Source: Paenibacillus_F chitinolyticus_A (GTDB lineage: Bacteria > Bacillota > Bacilli > Paenibacillales > NBRC-103111). From it: a DNA stretch of 64,000 bases. The stretch covers positions 4,154,001 to 4,218,000 of the forward strand of contig NZ_CP173427.1 of assembly GCF_045038035.1 (NCBI RefSeq), given 5' to 3'. Positions 1 through 7,340 of this stretch are shown piece after piece. The first letter of the stretch is position 1, and every line of letters starts with the position of its first letter. The translations under genes and the position numbers were made by a program. The notes beneath the pieces are model-generated. The model was not told where the DNA came from and made no database searches. It saw only the letters and a list, made by a program, of their open reading frames with translations.

Positions 1-2
1 AC

Positions 3-338
3 GCAGCCAGGCACATATTCGGAACGGAGCCCCTAGACGGGGAAGTGCTGGACTTTGTTCAGCACGATCTGCTCCGCTTGCTGGAAAGTGTCGGCAAAGG
101 CGTCCGTGCCGCTCCCGCAGTTGAACGGAAAATAAATCCGAAGCGGCTTGCACGGCTCGCTTCCAGGGAGCTAGCGCAGAAGGGCCCCTCCACGATGGCA
201 CAGGCAGCCATCCAGGCGGATCTCGAATACCGCAAGAAAGTGCGGACAACGTTATCCAGGGAAGAACGCGAGGCGGACGCGGCCCGCAAGCGCGGGATTG
301 CCCGTCAGAAAGCCAAAGACAAACACCGCGGCCGCTGA
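3..338 (+). CDS. yjdF: YjdF-family protein (DUF2992), 5' end outside window
   Basis: The reading frame is already open at base 3, so only the C-terminal 111 residues or so are present. The first visible residues read RHIFGTEPLDGEVLDFV. This matches the conserved 'IFG.EP.D.EV..F' block of YjdF/DUF2992, and the protein ends in the Lys/Arg-rich tail usual for the family. A GTG at base 45 is in frame but lies inside the conserved block, so it is not the start. The biochemical function of YjdF is not established. In Bacillus subtilis the gene is controlled by an azaaromatic-sensing riboswitch; whether that is true here cannot be seen because the leader lies outside the window. A bidirectional terminator follows. 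Confidence 0.8.
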   Translation, partial: AARHIFGTEPLDGEVLDFVQHDLLRLLESVGKGVRAAPAVERKINPKRLARLASRELAQKGPSTMAQAAIQADLEYRKKVRTTLSREEREADAARKRGIARQKAKDKHRGR

Positions 339-350
339 AATGCGGCGCAC

Positions 351-391
351 AAAAAAACCGACTGACGCTTCAGGGCGTCAGCCGGTTTTTT
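351..391. terminator. bidirectional terminator between yjdF and the BI-1 gene
   Basis: The 11-bp arms at 358-368 and 375-385 (one A/C mismatch) enclose a 6-nt loop. An A-run precedes the hairpin and a T-run follows it, so it can stop transcription from both converging genes. Confidence 0.85.
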
Positions 392-415
392 GATCATCCT
401 GTAAGTCGGGCTGCA

Positions 416-1069
416 TCAATCGCGGCTGATGCCGACAATCGAAGCGATAAAGCGCAGAATGTACAGGAAAAGGTTAATAAAGTCGAGATACAAATTCAAT
501 GCGGCGAGCGGCACTTCTTCCGCTGCCACGCCTTCGCGGTATTGAGCGACATCATAGAGCACCCAGCCGCTGAAGATCAGAATGCCGCCGACGGACAAGA
601 GCAGATTCAGCGTCGAACCGAAGTTGACGAACAGGGATAGAACGCCCATCAGCACGAGTCCGATCGTTGCCGCGAACAGGAAGCCCCCCAGGAAACTGAA
701 GTCCTTCTCGGAACGGGCCGCGTACCAAGCAAGTCCCCCGAATATAACGGCTGTAGCCAGAAATGCCCCGGACACGAGGTTGGCACCGATCATCGAACCG
801 TACGACATAATAACCGGGTACATGGTTACGCCCGAGATAGCCGTAAAGGCGTACAGGAACCCGTAGCCGATGTTTTTGCCGCGCATCCGGACTACAATGG
901 CCGCCACGATCATCACGAGCTCGACGACAATAAACAGCGGGATGATCGACGGCGGTACAATCATGGCACCCACCAGCATGCCAACGAACGAGATCAGCAG
1001 AGAAAGCGCAAATGTCCGCAAAATGTGAGAAAGCGATCCTTGATGGGAATACGTCATCGTTCTTTCCAA
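416..1069 (-). CDS. Bax inhibitor-1/YetJ-type membrane protein
   Basis: A protein of about 218 residues with seven hydrophobic segments. It fits the BI-1 (TMBIM/YccA/YetJ) family, whose bacterial members are pH-sensitive calcium leak channels in the cytoplasmic membrane. The C-terminal segment 'NLYLDFINLFLYILRF' is typical of the family and carries its conserved Asp. An ATG at 1102 lies upstream of the ribosome site AAAGGAGTG, so it cannot be used. The best-spaced start is the TTG at 1069, with the ATG at 1057 as alternative. The gene is monocistronic and shares a terminator with yjdF. The family call is firm; a physiological role here is inference. Confidence 0.85.
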   Translation of the reverse strand: MERTMTYSHQGSLSHILRTFALSLLISFVGMLVGAMIVPPSIIPLFIVVELVMIVAAIVVRMRGKNIGYGFLYAFTAISGVTMYPVIMSYGSMIGANLVSGAFLATAVIFGGLAWYAARSEKDFSFLGGFLFAATIGLVLMGVLSLFVNFGSTLNLLLSVGGILIFSGWVLYDVAQYREGVAAEEVPLAALNLYLDFINLFLYILRFIASIVGISRD

Positions 1070-1182
1070 ATTACAACACACTCCTTTGTTAATACTACCC
1101 ATTTTCCACTTATTTATAAATGGTTATACGAAAAAGGTCAGGCATTCGTTTCGTTTTTGAAAAAGGATTTTTAATGAAAAAC

Positions 1183-1223
1183 AAAAAAGCCACCTGCTCC
1201 GGTTGACCGGTAGCCAGTGGCTT
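1183..1223 (-). terminator. terminator of tRNA-Leu
   Basis: The arms AAGCCAC (1187-1193) and GTGGCTT (1217-1223) enclose an inner ACCGG/CCGG-type stem. On the minus strand a T-run follows, just downstream of the tRNA. Confidence 0.8.
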
Positions 1224-1237
1224 TCCTGTATTGCTGA

Positions 1238-1321
1238 TGCGGTCGAGAGGACTCGAACCTCCACGGCTGTTACACCACTAGAACCTGAATCTAGCGCGTC
1301 TGCCAATTCCGCCACGACCGC
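1238..1321 (-). tRNA. tRNA-Leu (anticodon CAG)
   Basis: An 84-nt cloverleaf on the minus strand. The acceptor arms are GCGGTCG and CGACCGC with discriminator A. The anticodon arm is CTAGA-TTCAGGT-TCTAG, which gives anticodon CAG. The T-arm has GGTTCGAGTCC, and a long class II variable arm is present as expected for leucine. The 3' CCA is not encoded (TCA follows), so it must be added by tRNA nucleotidyltransferase. The gene stands alone with its own promoter and terminator. Confidence 0.96.
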
Positions 1322-1343
1322 GTGCTTTGTAAGAACGAGATTA

Positions 1344-1372
1344 AATATATCATGCGGCAAAATGTTTGTCAA
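1344..1372 (-). promoter_or_regulatory. sigma-A promoter of tRNA-Leu
   Basis: Minus strand TTGACA (1367-1372), a 17-nt spacer and TATATT (1344-1349), placed about 20 nt before the tRNA 5' end. This is a near-perfect strong housekeeping promoter. Confidence 0.85.
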
Positions 1373-1434
1373 ACATATTTTTAATCTTTTTTTGAGACGC
1401 ACCAGCTCCATACATTTGACCCAAAATAAGACAA

Positions 1435-1455
1435 GGATAGCCGTAACGGCTATCC
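1435..1455 (-). terminator. probable terminator of yidC
   Basis: The 9-bp arms GGATAGCCG and CGGCTATCC have a 3-nt loop. A T-rich but interrupted tail follows on the minus strand, just after the YidC stop. Confidence 0.6.
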
Positions 1456-1482
1456 AATTGCCTTATCTGGACTGGACCCGTT

Positions 1483-2169
1483 CTAATCTTTTACCGGTTC
1501 CGAGACCGGAATTCCTTTGTGGAGCAGTTTTTGACCGTATGACGAGCGGAACAACAGGCGTTCCAGTATCGTGACGATACCGCTGCCTGCCCAGTAAAGG
1601 ACAAGAGCCGCCGGGGCACGCCACATCACCGTCAACGAAACGCTCATGATGACAAGTGGCATTCCCGCCTTGAGTAGTGCCGGCTGCGACGAAGCCGGAT
1701 CGGGTACGAAGCTGATCAGCATTCCGAGCCATCCTATAATGCCGTATAGCACAGGCAGCGCGTGCGCCGGATCGGGAACGCCCAGCGACTGCATCCATGG
1801 GATTAGCATGGAGGTCATCTGCGCGCCGTGCAGAGAAAAATACGGGTAAAGGCTCATGAAAATCGGCAACTGGATCAGTCCCGCCGCTAACGCGAGACCA
1901 GGTTTGATGCCATAGCGGGAATACAGCCGGAGCATCTCCTCGCCCAGCTTGCCGGACTGGTTCGCATACTGCTCGCGGAGCTGCCGGATGGCCGGCTGCA
2001 TACGAATCTGTCTCGCTTGCTGCCGGGCACTAAGCAGATTTACGCGGAATAAAAGGCTGCGCACAAGCAGGGCAAGCAGCAGGACGGCCAGCCCCCAATC
2101 ATGCGTAAAGGCAGCTAATACGTTCAGAATACGGTCCAGCAAAGAGATAAAGGGTTGTAAAAATGACAT
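1483..2169 (-). CDS. yidC: YidC/Oxa1-family membrane protein insertase (short form)
   Basis: A 228-residue protein with about five membrane segments and the YidC/Oxa1/Alb3 pattern. Arg37 in 'LLVRSLLF' is the groove arginine that receives hydrophilic parts of substrate. A Lys/Arg-rich cytoplasmic loop follows at about 45-75, and 'LIQLPIFMSLY' is a family signature. YidC inserts small membrane proteins alone or with SecYEG. The usual Gram-positive paralogues SpoIIIJ and YqjG are lipoproteins of about 260-275 residues; this one lacks a lipobox and is shorter, so it is probably an extra paralogue rather than the main insertase. Its ribosome site GGGAGGAATCC lies inside the upstream small ORF, which suggests co-transcription. 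Confidence 0.85.
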   Translation of the reverse strand: MSFLQPFISLLDRILNVLAAFTHDWGLAVLLLALLVRSLLFRVNLLSARQQARQIRMQPAIRQLREQYANQSGKLGEEMLRLYSRYGIKPGLALAAGLIQLPIFMSLYPYFSLHGAQMTSMLIPWMQSLGVPDPAHALPVLYGIIGWLGMLISFVPDPASSQPALLKAGMPLVIMSVSLTVMWRAPAALVLYWAGSGIVTILERLLFRSSYGQKLLHKGIPVSEPVKD

Positions 2170-2467
2170 AAAGGATTCCTCCCGTTTTTTGATAGCGCTT
2201 TACCGACAATAACCTGTATCGCGTTAAACGAGAGGAATCCGGTTCATCGGAATGATGATCGCTCCTGACGGGAACTTTTCGCCGGATTCTGAAAATACCG
2301 AACCCGATGAGCCGGATAAGAACCGGCGAACCGCTCTTGTCCGAAGTGACCGGGGGAACGGGAAATTCCATGGCTTTGAGAGGGGTCAGCGAAATCCATT
2401 CGCCCAGCCACCAGCACGTAAAACCGAGCGCCAGAAACAGTACCGGTATATCCAAACTCCACTCCAT
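2099..2467 (-). CDS. small membrane protein of unknown function
   Basis: A 122-residue frame with a good ribosome site (GGAGAGGGGGG) before its ATG. It has an N-terminal hydrophobic helix (about 5-25, 'IPVLFLALGFTCWWLGEW') and a second hydrophobic patch at about 50-58. I do not recognise a family. It runs 71 nt into yidC in another frame, and the last 45 residues look less protein-like. The functional part may therefore be the first 75 residues or so, with a frameshift or a shorter ancestral end. Co-location with YidC would suit a small substrate or partner, but that is only inference. Confidence 0.5.
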   Translation of the reverse strand: MEWSLDIPVLFLALGFTCWWLGEWISLTPLKAMEFPVPPVTSDKSGSPVLIRLIGFGIFRIRRKVPVRSDHHSDEPDSSRLTRYRLLSVKRYQKTGGILYVIFTTLYLFAGPYSERISCLYA

Positions 2468-2607
2468 GGCAATCCCCCCTCTCCTTCATGATGATACGTC
2501 TGGATTCTTCCGGGGTTTCACAAAAATCCGGGCGGATTCACAGCAAGGCTTTCAAGCTTATTCCATGCTTATTCCAACGTTTTTTCTATCATGATCGCAC
2601 AAAAAGA

Positions 2608-2646
2608 AACAGCGCCATCCTGTAGAAAGGAGGCGCTGCGCTGTTA
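2608..2646 (-). terminator. terminator downstream of cbiZ
   Basis: The arms CAGCGCC and GGCGCTG plus an inner TCCT/AGGA stem with one bulged A form a strong hairpin. On the minus strand a T-rich tail follows, about 110 nt after the CbiZ stop. Confidence 0.7.
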
Positions 2647-2752
2647 AGAAGAGGCGTACCATACGGACCGCCAAACTGAGGGCAGATGTATAGTGTAAGG
2701 AACTGGTGACTACCGTTATGCGGCCGGGAGCTGCATATTGCTGCGTCTCTGC

Positions 2753-3670
2753 TTACGAGAGCGCCAGGGCCTTCTTGTACGCCAGGCCGGACTTCATGGC
2801 GGCTTCATAAACGGACCGGCCGATCATATGGCCGAGGTAAGTGGCCGTTCCGGCGTAGCGGTGGAGCCGGCCTGTCTGCGTGGAGGCGATCAGCACGGCG
2901 TCCGTCGTCGTGCCCGTCGCCCCGCTTCCGTCTTCCATCGCTACGCCGAGGTCCTGCAATGCCGCCACCTTCGCCTCGGTGGCGGTAATGACGGCGTTGA
3001 CCATGGCCTCATCGGTCAACTCGCCCTCCACGGCCACGATAATATTAATCGTGCCGGGAAAAAGCGCCGAAGCCGGAAGCCCGCGCCCGGCACGCGCCTT
3101 GTTGGAATAGCCGACGGTGACCCAGGCGCTGACGGCTATTCCGTTATCCGCCGCGGTACCCGTGCCTGCGGCGGCTGAGCGCCCGGCTGCCTCGGTCACA
3201 TGGGTGCCCTGCCCTGCGTCGGACGTACCGAAAAGGCGATGCGCTGCCCGGCCGGCTTCGGCGGGAGCATCCGGCTTACCGCCGGACGACTGGGAAGGAC
3301 TGCACGAAGTTTGATCCGCTTTTACAGTATCGGGATCGGGACCGTCCATTCGAAGATGACATTCGCCGAGACCGCTCATATGTACGGAGGTCAGCAGACA
3401 GGCTGTTTCCTCCCTGTTCAGACCTGCCGCCTCCAGGAAGCCGTTCATTTCGGCCACCGGATCTCCGCAGGCATACGTTTTGTCTACCTTCCGGTTAATG
3501 ATCGTCCGGTGATAACCGAAACCTCCGCCCCACGGCGCGGAGCTTAACGTCCTCAGAGGCGACGGAGCTTCAAGCAGCAGATAGCTCCCTATCGCGCCTT
3601 CGTTCACGGCTGTGGTAATGGCTGCAGCCGGGCGGCTTACCGTCTGAATGAGCGTTTCTTGAGTATTCAA
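2753..3670 (-). CDS. cbiZ: adenosylcobinamide amidohydrolase CbiZ
   Basis: CbiZ cleaves the aminopropanol arm from adenosylcobinamide so that the corrinoid can be re-used for cobalamin synthesis by way of cobyric acid. The family blocks are visible: 'LRTLSSAPWGGGFGYHR' then 'IINRKVD' near residues 40-60, 'VTVGYSN' in the middle, 'GTINIIV' and 'TDAVLI' late. The start is a TTG at 3670, 9 nt after GAGGAGG; an upstream in-frame ATG lies inside the preceding gene. At 305 residues it is longer than usual because of about 60 Ala/Gly/Ser/Asp-rich residues between the first and second halves (about residues 110-175). No other B12 gene is in the window and no B12 riboswitch was seen upstream. Confidence 0.85.
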   Translation of the reverse strand: MNTQETLIQTVSRPAAAITTAVNEGAIGSYLLLEAPSPLRTLSSAPWGGGFGYHRTIINRKVDKTYACGDPVAEMNGFLEAAGLNREETACLLTSVHMSGLGECHLRMDGPDPDTVKADQTSCSPSQSSGGKPDAPAEAGRAAHRLFGTSDAGQGTHVTEAAGRSAAAGTGTAADNGIAVSAWVTVGYSNKARAGRGLPASALFPGTINIIVAVEGELTDEAMVNAVITATEAKVAALQDLGVAMEDGSGATGTTTDAVLIASTQTGRLHRYAGTATYLGHMIGRSVYEAAMKSGLAYKKALALS

Positions 3671-3674
3671 CGGA

Positions 3675-3923
3675 TCAGGCCTCCTCGCCCTCGCTATTTT
3701 CCCTTGGCAGCGTATATTCAGCGGGACGGCTCTCCGTATACGGCTGATAAACATACTTTCTGTCCAGCTGCACCAGCTTCCGGCTGCGTTTACGAATGGC
3801 CACGGACGACTCGTTCCATGCCACCACGTAGCCTCTTATATCGTTGCGCGGATCCGCATCCCTGACGATTCTAAGCAGGGTGCCGTCAATCCGGTATCGG
3901 TCTAACTGCTCGTCGCTGATCAT
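3675..3923 (-). CDS. conserved small protein of unknown function
   Basis: An 82-residue soluble protein with mixed charge. A clear ribosome site (GGAGGGC) precedes the ATG at 3923; the longer in-frame start at 3962 has none. It reads as a small beta-rich domain ('RGYVVAWNESSVAIRKRSRK'), which hints at an SH3/RNA- or metabolite-binding barrel, but I do not recognise the family. Its TGA ends 5 nt before the CbiZ TTG start, so the two are in one operon and are probably translationally coupled. Confidence 0.75.
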   Translation of the reverse strand: MISDEQLDRYRIDGTLLRIVRDADPRNDIRGYVVAWNESSVAIRKRSRKLVQLDRKYVYQPYTESRPAEYTLPRENSEGEEA

Positions 3924-4020
3924 GACAAGCCCTCCTTTTGCTCCAAAACATTTCCTGGGCAATTGTATCTATTGGTTCTTCGGCCCGCTTGCCTGCAAGG
4001 CAAAAACCGGCATCCCTTCT

Positions 4021-4049
4021 AGCATACACAAAACACGGCGGCAAGCCAA
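4021..4049 (-). promoter_or_regulatory. promoter of the small-protein/cbiZ operon
   Basis: Minus strand TTGGCT (4044-4049), a 17-nt spacer and TATGCT (4021-4026), about 100 nt upstream of the start at 3923. The match is fair, not perfect. Confidence 0.5.
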
Positions 4050-4210
4050 GGGACCCGAGGAGCGGACGAATACGGCTGATTCATTTTTTTCGGGCACCGG
4101 GTAATAAAATCTGCGGACTGCGGGGTTTTAGAAGCCGGCTAGTTGGGCAATCCTTTTAAGATGAAGGGGTACAACCTGCGGTCAGGCTTATAAGAAGGGA
4201 GCGAAGAGCG

Positions 4211-4522
4211 ATGGACGGCAAAAAAACATTTTACGTCAGCGTAGGTTCCAAACAAATCGTCGACGAAGCGGACGAAATTAACTTCGATTTCGAAATTAAG
4301 GCAACGGATGAGGAAATCGACAAACTGGCCGAGCTTTTCGAGGTTATAGACGAGTCGGACGAGCAAACGCATTTCCGGGCTCTCCTGCCTTTTAAAGAAT
4401 ATCACAAGGACAAAGAAAACGACGCCTACGACTATGATCTCAAGCAGATCTACCAGACGCTTTACAATCTGGGGACGGAAGAGACCCGCAAACATATCGA
4501 AGAAATGAATGTGCTGAATTAA
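4211..4522 (+). CDS. conserved acidic small protein
   Basis: A 103-residue, strongly acidic soluble protein (opening MDGKKTFYVSVG). Many Asp/Glu-rich helices and a C-terminal helix 'TEETRKHIEEM' are visible. An AGGGAG ribosome site lies 10 nt before the ATG. It resembles a conserved Paenibacillus/Bacillus protein of unknown function; no catalytic motif is seen. It is a single-gene unit ending at a bidirectional terminator. Confidence 0.75.
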   Translation: MDGKKTFYVSVGSKQIVDEADEINFDFEIKATDEEIDKLAELFEVIDESDEQTHFRALLPFKEYHKDKENDAYDYDLKQIYQTLYNLGTEETRKHIEEMNVLN

Positions 4523-4556
4523 AAAAAGACCTGCCGGGCTTCCCGGCAGGTCTTGC
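4521..4556. terminator. bidirectional terminator
   Basis: The arms GACCTGCCGGG (4528-4538) and CCCGGCAGGTC (4542-4552) match perfectly over 11 bp. An A-run precedes them and a T-rich tail follows; the site is shared by two convergent genes. Confidence 0.9.
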
Positions 4557-4570
4557 TTATGAGGAACACA

Positions 4571-4897
4571 TCAGCCGACGTGTTCTTTGGAATCCGTATT
4601 TTCAAACCAGCAATCCAACACTTTGCTCGACATAACGCGTTTCTTGATATAATCGACCTGCTGAACCGTAAACTGGGACTCCCATGGAACGGAAAGTTCC
4701 GTGAAGAATTTGACCACCGTAAGAAGTTCAGACCATGCCACGTATCGTTTATACCAGAAAAATTGAGGGTGTTCAATCATATACGGGTACAAATCATCAA
4801 ACTCGGTGTGTTTGCAGTCTAGGGCGCGTTCGAAATGGTTCTTCGCTTCGGACAGCTTCTCCAGCAAATATTCGGCTGGAATTTGCTCATTTCCCAT
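4571..4897 (-). CDS. conserved protein of unknown function
   Basis: A 108-residue soluble, largely helical protein with a high content of aromatic residues (PQFFWYKRYVAW). The GGAGAGGAGGG ribosome site directly before the ATG makes it a confident gene. No family or motif is recognised. It is transcribed alone towards the shared terminator at 4521-4556. Confidence 0.75.
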   Translation of the reverse strand: MGNEQIPAEYLLEKLSEAKNHFERALDCKHTEFDDLYPYMIEHPQFFWYKRYVAWSELLTVVKFFTELSVPWESQFTVQQVDYIKKRVMSSKVLDCWFENTDSKEHVG

Positions 4898-4995
4898 AGC
4901 GATCCCTCCTCTCCAGTTACCTTCCTCTATTATATCGAATTTACCCCGTCCAGGAAAGTATTGAAGCAGAATGAAAATGTTTTCATAAATAACGG

Positions 4996-5568
4996 TTAAT
5001 CGGCGAACACGATGTGTCCTTGTTCAAGAGACTTTATCGTCACGAGGGATTCCGTACGGATTCCCTGCTCCCGGATGGCGCGGCCTCCGGCTTGAAAGGC
5101 CTTCTCTACGGCAATCCCGACGCCGACCAGTTCGGCTCCAGCGCGTTCGACGATCCGGATCAGCCCTCTGGCCGCGTCGCCGTTGGCAATAATATCGTCT
5201 ATGATTAAAATCCGGTCGTTTGCGGTTATATATTGGGAAGAAACCATAATATCCGTCACGATTCCTTTGGTGAAGGACGGTACACGTTCACAATACGTAT
5301 CCTCGCCCATGGTCACCGACTTTTTACGTCTCGCGAAAATAAACGGGACGCCCAGCTCGCTTGCAACGGCAAAAGAGAGCGGAATTCCGGACGATTCGAC
5401 AGTCAGCACTTTGGTAGGTGAGCTTTCTACAAAACGCCGGGCGAATTCCCTGCCCATTTCCTTAATCAATGCAGGGTCAACTTGATGATTCAAGATGGCA
5501 TCCAATTTAACGACTTGGTCGGAAACGACGCTTCCGGCATCTAAGATACGTTGTTTCAACAGTTCCAT
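4996..5568 (-). CDS. xpt: xanthine phosphoribosyltransferase
   Basis: Xpt salvages xanthine with PRPP to form XMP. The 190 residues match the family length. The PRPP-binding motif 'ILIIDDIIANGDAA' lies at about 124-137, and the N-terminus (MELLKQRILDAGSV) is typical of Gram-positive Xpt. The ribosome site GGAGGAGAAGCT precedes the ATG. In many Firmicutes xpt is followed by pbuX and preceded by a guanine riboswitch. Here the gene stands alone and I see no purine riboswitch core in the 340 bases upstream. Confidence 0.93.
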   Translation of the reverse strand: MELLKQRILDAGSVVSDQVVKLDAILNHQVDPALIKEMGREFARRFVESSPTKVLTVESSGIPLSFAVASELGVPFIFARRKKSVTMGEDTYCERVPSFTKGIVTDIMVSSQYITANDRILIIDDIIANGDAARGLIRIVERAGAELVGVGIAVEKAFQAGGRAIREQGIRTESLVTIKSLEQGHIVFAD

Positions 5569-5827
5569 AGCTTCTCCTCCACCTGTGAATATGTGTTAAC
5601 GTACCACAAGCTAAACATAGGTTTCAAGTCCCATTTTACGCCTTAGGCCCTTTCTCCCGGAACTTTTCGGCCCTTTTGCGAGTCTGTATAAATAACAGGC
5701 ATTCAATGCCCCCCTCCTTGCCGGCGGCAAAGCTAGAAAAGACGGCTTAAGCCGTGCACGGCAGATGACGGAGCCGTTTGAACGAACGCCAGTCTCTAAT
5801 TTCACCCCATCCAGGCTAATATGAAAT

Positions 5828-5856
5828 TTGAACGAATCGTCCCCAGGGCTTATGAT
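5828..5856 (+). promoter_or_regulatory. sigma-A promoter of the lipoprotein gene
   Basis: TTGAAC (5828-5833), a 17-nt spacer and TATGAT (5851-5856). The -35 is part of a 10-bp direct repeat TTTGAACGAA (5777-5786 and 5827-5836, exactly 50 bp apart). The rest of the 343-base gap between xpt and this gene shows nothing else I can support. Confidence 0.65.
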
Positions 5857-5911
5857 AAGAAATGTCGCTTCGCGTCCGAAACCGGAGTGGCAGAAGAAAG
5901 GAACGATTGCA

Positions 5912-6568
5912 ATGAAGAACAAACTCCGCAGAGCAGCGATGATCGGTCTTCTGATCTCCGTTCTGCCGGCGGCGGCAGGCTGTGAAGCTGTACATACGTT
6001 TTGGGGGAAAGAAACTGCCGGTCCCTCAGCAAATCAGGCAGAATCTAACGGAAACGCGCAGCCTTCGCCTTCCGGTGCAGCCGGGCAAACACCGGCTCCC
6101 GATCGTTCGGCCGCCGTTTCTTCCAACGAAAATACGGAAGGGCCGGTCAAATCCAAGCCCGTGGTGACTCCGGAGAACACATACCGGGTCAACAATCCGA
6201 CCTTGATGGGCGTCACGCTGGGCACGCCTAAAGACGAGGTGCTGAATCTCTTCGGAAAAGCGAAGAACATGTTCGTCATGGACGAGGATCCCCAGTCCGT
6301 CACGGTATACGAATACGGGTCCTTCTCCGTCGGCTTCAACGTGTTCGACCGCCTCGAATTCGTCCAGATCCAATCGGCCGATATCGATCCGGGCCTTGGC
6401 GGGCTGCGTCTCGGACAAACCGCCGATGATGCCGCGGACGTTCTAGGGAAGCCGAACAACCGTACGGATTACGTGCTGGCCTACAAAGCCCAGAATACCG
6501 TATTGAAGCTGGACCTTGATCCCGACAATCAAACGATTCAATCCATCAAATTGTTCCCGGTCAGCTAA
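5912..6568 (+). CDS. lipoprotein with two OmlA/BamE-like repeats
   Basis: A 218-residue exported lipoprotein. The N-terminus is a signal peptide ending in the lipobox 'LPAAAGC', and a low-complexity Ala/Pro/Ser linker of about 60 residues follows. Two similar modules follow: 'MGVTLGTPKDEVLNLFGKA' and 'GGLRLGQTADDAADVLGKP'. This 'G..lG.s.deV...lG.P' pattern is that of SmpA/OmlA- and BLIP-like beta-alpha folds, which bind partner proteins. The start at 5912 is fixed by AAAGGA. A function cannot be given; it is likely an envelope-associated binding protein. Confidence 0.75.
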   Translation: MKNKLRRAAMIGLLISVLPAAAGCEAVHTFWGKETAGPSANQAESNGNAQPSPSGAAGQTPAPDRSAAVSSNENTEGPVKSKPVVTPENTYRVNNPTLMGVTLGTPKDEVLNLFGKAKNMFVMDEDPQSVTVYEYGSFSVGFNVFDRLEFVQIQSADIDPGLGGLRLGQTADDAADVLGKPNNRTDYVLAYKAQNTVLKLDLDPDNQTIQSIKLFPVS

Positions 6569-6584
6569 ACGCCGGCATACGGAC

Positions 6585-6625
6585 AGTTAAAAACCCGCAG
6601 CCCTAGGGCTTGCGGGTTTTTAACT
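6585..6625. terminator. bidirectional terminator
   Basis: A long hairpin whose outer arms are AAAAACCCGCA and TGCGGGTTTTT around a CCCTAGGG core. It serves the lipoprotein gene (+) and dedA (-), whose stop lies within it. Confidence 0.9.
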
Positions 6626-7231
6626 GTTCTTTTTTCTTTTTCTGCGGACCAGATAAAAAATAAGAAAACCGACTGCGGCGGCAACCGCGAGCCACATGAT
6701 GCAGATGCCGAGGTACGTGTGAAAGCCGTGCAGAACCGCTTCAAAATTGGCCCCGATAAAATGTCCGAGCGAAAGAAACGTACAGCACCACAACAGAGCG
6801 CCCGATCCGGCAAATAGCAGATAGCGCCAGAGGGAAATCCCGCTGACTCCGGCCAGATAACAGGTGAAATGCCGGAGCCCTGGAACGAAGTACCCGAAAA
6901 AGACGGCCCACATGCCGTATTTCTGAAACCACAGCTCCGTACGGGTGATGCGCTCCTGTTTGATGCGGACCCACCTTCCGATTTTGTAAAGGAAGGGCTT
7001 GCCGAGCCGAAGTCCGACCGTATAGGAAATCAGCATCCCCGTCATCGTTCCCAGATAGGAGACGATCAGCGAATGCGTAAAATTCAGCGGCCCGGTGTCC
7101 ATCGTAAGCGAGCCGACAAACGTCATCAGCGTCTCGTCGGGGATCGGCAGGCCGACAATGCCGGCGGCAAGCAAAGCGTAAAGAGCCGTATACCCGTAAT
7201 TGGAAATCAGCTCAAATATCGTTTCTTTCAC
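6620..7231 (-). CDS. DedA-family membrane protein
   Basis: A 203-residue membrane protein of the DedA/VTT superfamily, members of which flip undecaprenyl phosphate or phospholipids. The re-entrant loop motif 'VGLPIPDE' with conserved acidic residue lies at about 26-33. The second motif, with the conserved Gly-x-x-x-Arg, is in 'YFVPGLRHFTCYLAG' at about 118-132, and a polybasic C-terminus is present. The start is GTG with an AGGAG site. Which lipid it handles cannot be read from the sequence. Confidence 0.88.
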   Translation of the reverse strand: MKETIFELISNYGYTALYALLAAGIVGLPIPDETLMTFVGSLTMDTGPLNFTHSLIVSYLGTMTGMLISYTVGLRLGKPFLYKIGRWVRIKQERITRTELWFQKYGMWAVFFGYFVPGLRHFTCYLAGVSGISLWRYLLFAGSGALLWCCTFLSLGHFIGANFEAVLHGFHTYLGICIMWLAVAAAVGFLIFYLVRRKRKKNS

Positions 7232-7340
7232 TACATAACACTCCTAACGGGGTTGTTCCTGCGCGTTTCTTATGTTGCTGTCATGCCCGTCCGGTCCGAA
7301 ACATACCTTGTACTAGTACGAAACGTGAAGGGTGAGAACA

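Noticed and set aside
5569..5660. Guanine riboswitch before xpt
   Set aside because: The conserved core sequences and paired loops were looked for and not found.
5611..5922. 103-codon minus-strand frame between xpt and the lipoprotein gene
   Set aside because: It crosses the lipoprotein promoter and start, has no ribosome site, and looks random.
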